The notes under the pieces: generated by a model | The model's input: the letters and a program-made list of their open reading frames with translations, nothing else | What the model was told of the DNA's origin: nothing | Databases searched by the model: none | Made by a program: the position numbers and the translations under genes | Shown: positions 58,873-64,000 of the stretch, in pieces | Layout of the letters: each line of letters opens with the position of its first letter | Position numbering within the stretch: the stretch's first letter is position 1 | NCBI GenBank assembly: GCA_964016875.1 | Contig: OZ024730.1 | Coordinates: forward strand, 41,833,943-41,897,942 | DNA: 64,000 nucleotides | Direction: 5' to 3' | Source: Fallopia convolvulus | Taxonomy: Eukaryota; Streptophyta; Magnoliopsida; Caryophyllales; Polygonaceae

Positions 58873-60494
58873 CTTCCTTTGGTCCAACGAAGCCACCACA
58901 ACTTTCCACCTCCTCAAAAAAGCCCTCACCAGTACCCCCGTCCTCGCCTTACTAGATTTTTCTCAAACCTTTATCGTCTAAACAGACGCTTCCGGCATTG
59001 GAATTGGTGCGGTCCTTATGCAAAATCACCACCCAATCTCATTCATTAGCAAAGCTCTAAGCCCACGGCACTAACTCTTGTCTGTTTATAAGTGTGAATT
59101 GCTCACTGTCGTCTTTCCGGTGCAAAAATGGAGTGCTTACCTCACCCAACGACACTTCATCATACGCACGGACCAAAAAAGCCTCAAATTTTTGTTGGAC
59201 CAATTTGTCACAACCCCCTTCCAGAATATGTGGGTGGCAAAACTCATGGGGTTCGACTACGAAATTCAGTATAAGAAAGGCCGAGACAACGCTGCTGCAG
59301 ATGCACTTTCTCGGGTGACAAATGCTCAAATTATGCAAATGCACCTCACCTTCCAGCATACTGATTTCTACAAGTCTATCCTAGACTCATGGAAAGATGA
59401 TCAAGCTCTTTCCAAAATTATCCAAGAACTCCAAGCTGACCCTTCTTCCCACCCTAAATTTACATTCAACAATGCTGAATTGAGATGCAAAGGCAAGCTG
59501 GTGGTTGGGGACAACCCCATTCTCAAAACTAAAATACTGCAATGGCTTCACGACTCACCTTATGGAGGTCACTCAAGCAGGGATGCGACAACCAAGAGGG
59601 CTACATCCCTATTCTACTGGAAGGGCATGCACCGGAACATCAAATACTATGTTCAAAATTGTGAAATATGTCAGAAAAACAAGCCCGATAATGCCGCATA
59701 TCCAGGCTTAATTCAGCCCCTACCAATTCCTGAGGCCGTTTGGGAGGATATCTGCCTCGATTTCATCGACGGACTGCCCCCCTCTACAAAGAAAAACACT
59801 ACAATCCTGGTTGTCATTGATTGTTTGAGCAAGTACGCCCATTTTGTGCCTTTTCGGCATCCTTACTCAGCATCCACAGTGGCTCAATCATACCTTGACA
59901 ACATATTCAAACTACATGGGTTCCAAAAGTCAATTGTAAGCGATCGTGATCCCATCTTTTTGAGTGATGTATGGACTGAATTCTTTCGCCTCCTAGGCGT
60001 TCAGCTTAACTTCTCTATGACCTATCACCCACAAAGTGACGGCCAGACGAAGGTAACAAAACGAACTCTGGAAACTTTTTTACATTGTATGTGCTCTTCT
60101 GCCCCCCACACCTGGTGTTTCTGGCTTCCTTTGGCCGAATGGTGGTACAACACCACATTCCACACCGCCTCTCAAAGAACTCCATTCGAGATCTTATACA
60201 GGCAAGCACCACCAGTCCACATTCCATACCTCCCGGGAGAGTCAAAGGTGGTTTCTGTGGACCGCACCCTGCAGAAACGCGAAGAATTAATCTCCTTGCT
60301 GAAATTCAATTTGCAGCATGCCCAACACCGCATGACCCAAATGGCCAACAAACGCCGTTCTGATCGCAACTACAATATAGGCGACTAGGTCTATGTCAAG
60401 TTGCAACCCTATCGCCAAACCACCCTTGAAGGCGTTGGACCACACAAGCTGTCACCCAAATACTATGGCCCCTACTTAATCACCGACAAGATGG
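58873..60494 (+). pseudogene. Ty3/gypsy RNase H and integrase part
   Basis: It continues the element split at 46508. RNase H: TDASGIGIGAVLMQ (TAA just before it at 58979), SKALSPRH (TAA at 59072), YEIQYKKGRDNAAADALSRV (59270). Integrase: zinc region with HDSPYGGHSSRDATTKR and CEICQKNK; core Asp in DICLDFIDGLP (59755), second Asp in IVSDRDPIF (59934). The third catalytic position is Lys (AAG, 60050-60052) in the SDGQTKVTKRTLETFL stretch, where Ty3 integrases have Glu. A TAG at 60386 follows NIGD. The reading ends at YYGPYLITDK, where the element is truncated. Confidence 0.9.
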
Positions 60495-61742
60495 ATAAGT
60501 CACCAATTCACAATTATTATTTCCAATGATCTATCATAACTATATACTAAAGCGGAGGTTAAAAAAATATTAAATGACACATGTCGCTTTTAGATTGGAC
60601 CACACCATCCCTTTTATTAAAACCAATCTTTGGCAAAAGGGGAGGAATAGTATTACCTTAAGGGTAGCTTACCCTCGTGCCAAATCACCCAAATTATGTC
60701 ATCTCAATCTATTCAATTGATGATTGTGTATTAAATATTATAATTTGAAATAATCTCTATTAATATAATTATGTACACAAATAAAAAGTTTCCTATTTTT
60801 TAGCCTATCAATAAGGAAATTTTGAAGAGTGATTTACTTCTTCATCTTTCACGTTTGACAATGGTTGACTTTTCTCTCTACCATTTTTTCAATTTCGTTC
60901 TTCAATAATAAAATTTGAAATTCTTCTTTTAAAAAAACGGTGGTATTCATAGGTGGGTGATTTGTGAGGTTTGTAAATTTCAATTCATAGCATTAAGTGT
61001 ACAAGTCTATTTGTTACTTGGATTAAATTTCAATTGATAAAATTTGTAATGTTTCACTTTTTTTATAACCTAAGTGCATCTATACAGACTATATTGTCAA
61101 TTTAATCAAATTAGCAATAAAATAATCATTTAATTGTCCACTCAAATAGTTTGAATTAGTGGATTGTGATCAAATTGTGAGTTATATGATTTTTTGTATA
61201 TATATTTTAAATAAAAAGGGGTGATTATCATTCATGGTTTATATATTTTGATTGCATAAATGTATAAAGTTATATATTTTGATTGCTATTTGATTAAAGG
61301 AGATATATGAAATGGTGAAATAAGGAAAAAAGAAGAAAAAAAGAAGAAAAAATTATTGAAACTTAATTAGTACTTTTGTGACATGGAAAAAGAGAAAATA
61401 AATTATACTCCCTCCAACTTAATTCCAACAGAAGAGAGGATTGTAGCGAATAAGATCATTTAGAGTATAAAACTTGGGTTATCGATAACAAAATTTGCAG
61501 GGAAGGTTGAAATCTTGTAATTTTGTTTATTTTTATCCTTTAGAAAATAGGTGCTTGTATTTTATTCATAGATATTAACAGATTACATATATTTATATTT
61601 TCATCAAACAAATTATATAGTAAATTTTTTATGTGAGACCACAATTGCAACTATGATATTTTTATTCCACTAATATTTATTTGGGTATTTGTGCAGTTTG
61701 GAGAGGTACGTGATTAGTAAAGAGGTGAGTAGCTCACCAACA
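60495..61742. other. AT-rich spacer, possible Helitron-like start
   Basis: No gene is present. TCTATCATAACTATATACTA at 60530 followed by AAGCGGAGG resembles a plant Helitron 5' end, but no 3' end was found. TACTCCCTCC at 61406 resembles a Stowaway MITE end without a partner. Confidence 0.3.
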
Positions 61743-64000
61743 ATGGATCATTCGACCCCATTCGACCTAAACATTGATTACGTTACTAAAAGTGAAAAAT
61801 ATTATATATTTATAATTATAAATGATCATTTTTTTTAAAAACGTATTTATAATTTTATTTTTCATTTAGGTGATGATTTTGAAAAGGAGATTGATTTCAA
61901 TTTAAATGATGATCTTTCGCCACTTTCTCTTGGTAATGAGGAAAATTTGGAAGATGTGTTTGAAGCTGATTTATTTGAGGGTGAAGTTGCTCTTGAAATA
62001 GATAGTGCAGACGTTGTTGATATTGAGCATGTGGTTGCTCCAGTTGTCGGGTTGATGCTTGCATCTGGAGACGAAATAATCCAACATTGTCATGAATATG
62101 GAAAGGCTATGGGATTTGAAATAAAAATTCAAAGTTTTGATAAATTAAAAGTTGATGATGCAGACGAACAAACTTCACAACCGCAACATTCAAAATGGTA
62201 CAAGAGGCTGAGGTTGACTTGCTCAAAAGGAGGGAAGTATTAATCTAAGTCAAAGAATCCAGGCAACGGAGCTAAAACTAGTATCACAGGATGTCCATTC
62301 ATAGTCAATGGGTCCCTATATTCGGATGGGACGTGGAAGCTTACTAAAGCTGTATTGGAGCATAACCATCCTTGTGTTTCCAAAAGGTCCAAATTCGTTT
62401 CCAACTACAGATATATTAGTGAACAAAATTGAAAAAGAATCTTGGAGAATGATAGAGCTAGTGTGCTAATTGTAAAAAACTACAATGCATTTGTTTTTCA
62501 ATTCGGTGGTCATGATAAGGTTTCTTTTAGTGAGAGAGATTGTCAGAACTTAATTATCAAGTTTAGAAGGTTGCATTTGAAGGACGGCGAATTTGTTATA
62601 ATGAGAAAGTATTTTGATGAGATGAGCTCTAGTAATTCAAATTTTTTTCTACATGTATGACATGAATGAGGATGGTAGGTTGAGGAATGTTTTTTGGGTA
62701 GATGGAATGAGTAGGGCAACATACATGGAATTGGGGATATTTTGTCATTTGATACAACTAATGTATCAAACCGTTACAAAATGTCATTTGCTCCTTTCGT
62801 TGGAGTTAATCATCATGGTCAATCCGTCTTGTTTGGTGTGCTTTGTTTGTGGTGAAGAAATTTGAAACATTGTTTGGTTATTCCGTGCTTTGTAACACCC
62901 CGATAATTTATAAGGAATTGAGGTGCTCCCCATGTCAACAAGAGCTCTTCCTTTTCTGAGTTCGAGTGAGGACAAAAAACTCAGAACTTAAGCGTGTAAG
63001 GACGAGAGTAGTACCAGGATGGGTGACCTCCTGGGAAGTCCTCGGGTTGGCATGGGATAGCGCTTCTAAAGTCTCGGGCTTTACAAATGGTATCAGAGCC
63101 GACTCTGGGTTACGAGTTGGCTTGGCCCGGTGGGCGGTCACTCGACCTGGAGGGCGGTCCTTGGGCCTTGACGAGGACGTCAAGTGCTTAAGTGAGGGAG
63201 ATTGTAACACCCCGATAATTTATAAGGAATTGAGGTGCTCCCCATGTCAACAAGAGCTCTTCCTTTTCTGAGTTCGAGTGAGGACAAAGAACTCAGAAGT
63301 TAAGCGTGTAAGGATGAGAGTAGTACCAGGATGGGTGACCTCTTGGGAAGTCCTTAGGTTGGCACGGGATAGCGCTTCTAAAGCCTCGGGCTTTACATGC
63401 TTGGCTCAAATGCATGAATGACAAGGCTCCTCAAGGAATTCTCACCGATCAATGTAAATCAATAGGTATGTTAATGCTATCATATTTTGGTATTTGTTAA
63501 CTTCTTATTAAAATTTTAACTAAATTATAAGCTTGTTTAACTAGATTGATGTGAAGTTGTGTTTCGTTTTTTCCCCTAATTTCTACAAGTAATTTTTAAT
63601 TTTGAGGTAAGGTTCTGTGTAACTATATAATGCAAATTTAAATTATTTTTAATAAATTTTTTGGACAAAATGTAAAGATCAAATTTTAGTTGATGGGGGT
63701 ATCTTTATCCTTATTTATTGTTAATGTAAATTGAGATTAAGTGATTAATCTAGTGAAAAAACTGATTAGAGTAATTGTTTCATTTTTAACGTGTTGCATG
63801 CCTAGTAAAAATCATTCATCACTGTGTGCACTCAAATTGTCTAGTTCATCCTCATCATCAATGGGAATGTCTTCATTATAACCAGAAATTCATCCTACAT
63901 TTATTTGATATTGATAAATTGATGTCATTACAGGAAGTACAATAGCACAAGTGTTCCCACCGACTAGACACCGATGGTGCATATGGCATATCATGTGAAA
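61743..64000 (+). pseudogene. FAR1-related sequence protein, pseudogene
   Basis: Exon 1 starts at 61743 (MDHSTPFDLNIDYVTK). After an intron (acceptor TTTCATTTAG at 61869) comes an acidic stretch, then the FAR1-type DNA-binding domain: EIIQHCHEYGKAMGFEIKIQ, then NGAKTSITGCPFIVNGSL and LEHNHPC. In-frame stops lie at 62241 and 62430. Next is the region before the MULE-derived core (YFDEMSSSNSNFFLHVYDMN, RLRNVFWVDGMSRATY), a one-base frameshift near 62735, FDTTNVSNRYKMSFAPFVGV, and a further shift and TGA near 62860. Cassandra (62891-63397) interrupts it. The same domain continues with AWLKCMNDKAPQGILTDQC, a donor at 63466, and the next exon from 63934 (AQVFPPTRHRWCIWHIM, then TGA). FAR1-type proteins are transposase-derived transcription factors; this copy is dead and runs off the window. 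Confidence 0.85.
62891..63397 (+). mobile_element. Cassandra TRIM retrotransposon, complete
   Basis: Two 195-bp LTRs (62891-63085 and 63203-63397, TGTAACACCCC...GGGCTTTACA) flank a 117-bp interior with the primer site TGGTATCAGAGCC (63088) and a short polypurine stretch (GTGAGGGAGA) before the 3' LTR. TGCTT flanks both ends (62886-62890 and 63398-63402). Each LTR holds a 5S-rRNA-like block with TTAAGCGTGTAAGGA and AGGATGGGTGACCTC (62980-63043 and 63290-63355), the 5S internal promoter region that defines Cassandra. It has no coding capacity. The LTRs differ at about eight positions, so the insertion is older than the LARD-like element at 31564. Confidence 0.95.

Larger units (their letters stand above)
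43485..60494 (+). mobile_element. Ty3/gypsy element, 3'-truncated, split by the Sirevirus-type element
   Basis: Order: short LTR, tRNA-Met primer site, gag, protease, reverse transcriptase, [12.4-kb insert], RNase H and integrase. This gag-pro-RT-RH-INT order is diagnostic of Ty3/gypsy. The element stops abruptly about 100 bp after the integrase-associated region (LSPKYYGPYLITDK), so the chromodomain region, if any, and the 3' LTR are lost. Confidence 0.85.

Noticed and set aside
60530..60570. Helitron-like 5' end
   Set aside because: Only the start resembles a Helitron; no CTRR end with hairpin was located.
61406..61415. TACTCCCTCC, a Stowaway-like MITE end
   Set aside because: No inverse partner was found within 1 kb, so no element can be defined.
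62980..63355. Possible 5S rRNA genes
   Set aside because: Only part of 5S is present, it is repeated once in each LTR of a Cassandra element, and the 5' portion of the rRNA is missing.

Overview
This is nuclear DNA of a flowering plant, most likely a eudicot. It is AT-rich, has GT-AG introns, carries a classical arabinogalactan protein gene, and holds a plant transposon set: a Sirevirus-type Copia element, Ty3 elements, a Pong-like DNA transposon, Helitrons, Cassandra, and MULE, LINE and hAT remnants. The species cannot be named from sequence alone.

Layout. From 1 to 7.9 kb lies the genic part: AT-rich repeats, a small CACTA-like element (712-1409), a Copia gag scrap, an arabinogalactan protein gene (2931-3314, +), a MITE (3660-3843) and a seven-exon gene for a conserved glycine-rich protein of unknown role (4635-7467, -). 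From 7.9 to 43 kb is one stack of nested transposons. A non-autonomous Helitron (A) begins at 7919. Sixteen bases inside it sits a 14.4-kb Pong-like element (7935-22290, TSD TAA). That element holds a 5'-truncated LINE (itself split by a solo LTR), a plant-mobile-domain fragment, a MULE transposase-OTU fragment, a two-exon acidic-protein gene and a second solo LTR. Helitron A is cut again by a 19-kb formerly autonomous Helitron (B, 22765-41716, -) with a decayed Rep-helicase gene and an array of mini-exons. B was hit by a hAT-like element and by an LTR (31397-39040) that in turn received a coding-less LTR element with a 44-bp minisatellite and a solo Sirevirus LTR.

From 43.5 to 60.5 kb is a 3'-truncated Ty3 element (+) split by a complete but defective 12.4-kb Sirevirus-type element (46513-58867, TSD GACTC), whose gag gene holds another solo LTR. 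From 61.7 kb to the end is a FAR1-related pseudogene, interrupted by an intact 507-bp Cassandra element whose LTRs carry 5S-rRNA-like sequence.

Target-site duplications or matching junctions place most of the insertions in order. Only the arabinogalactan protein gene, the glycine-rich protein gene and perhaps the acidic-protein gene look intact; essentially all transposon genes contain stops, frameshifts or lost catalytic residues, so nothing here appears able to move by itself. All coordinates and motif counts were read by eye.
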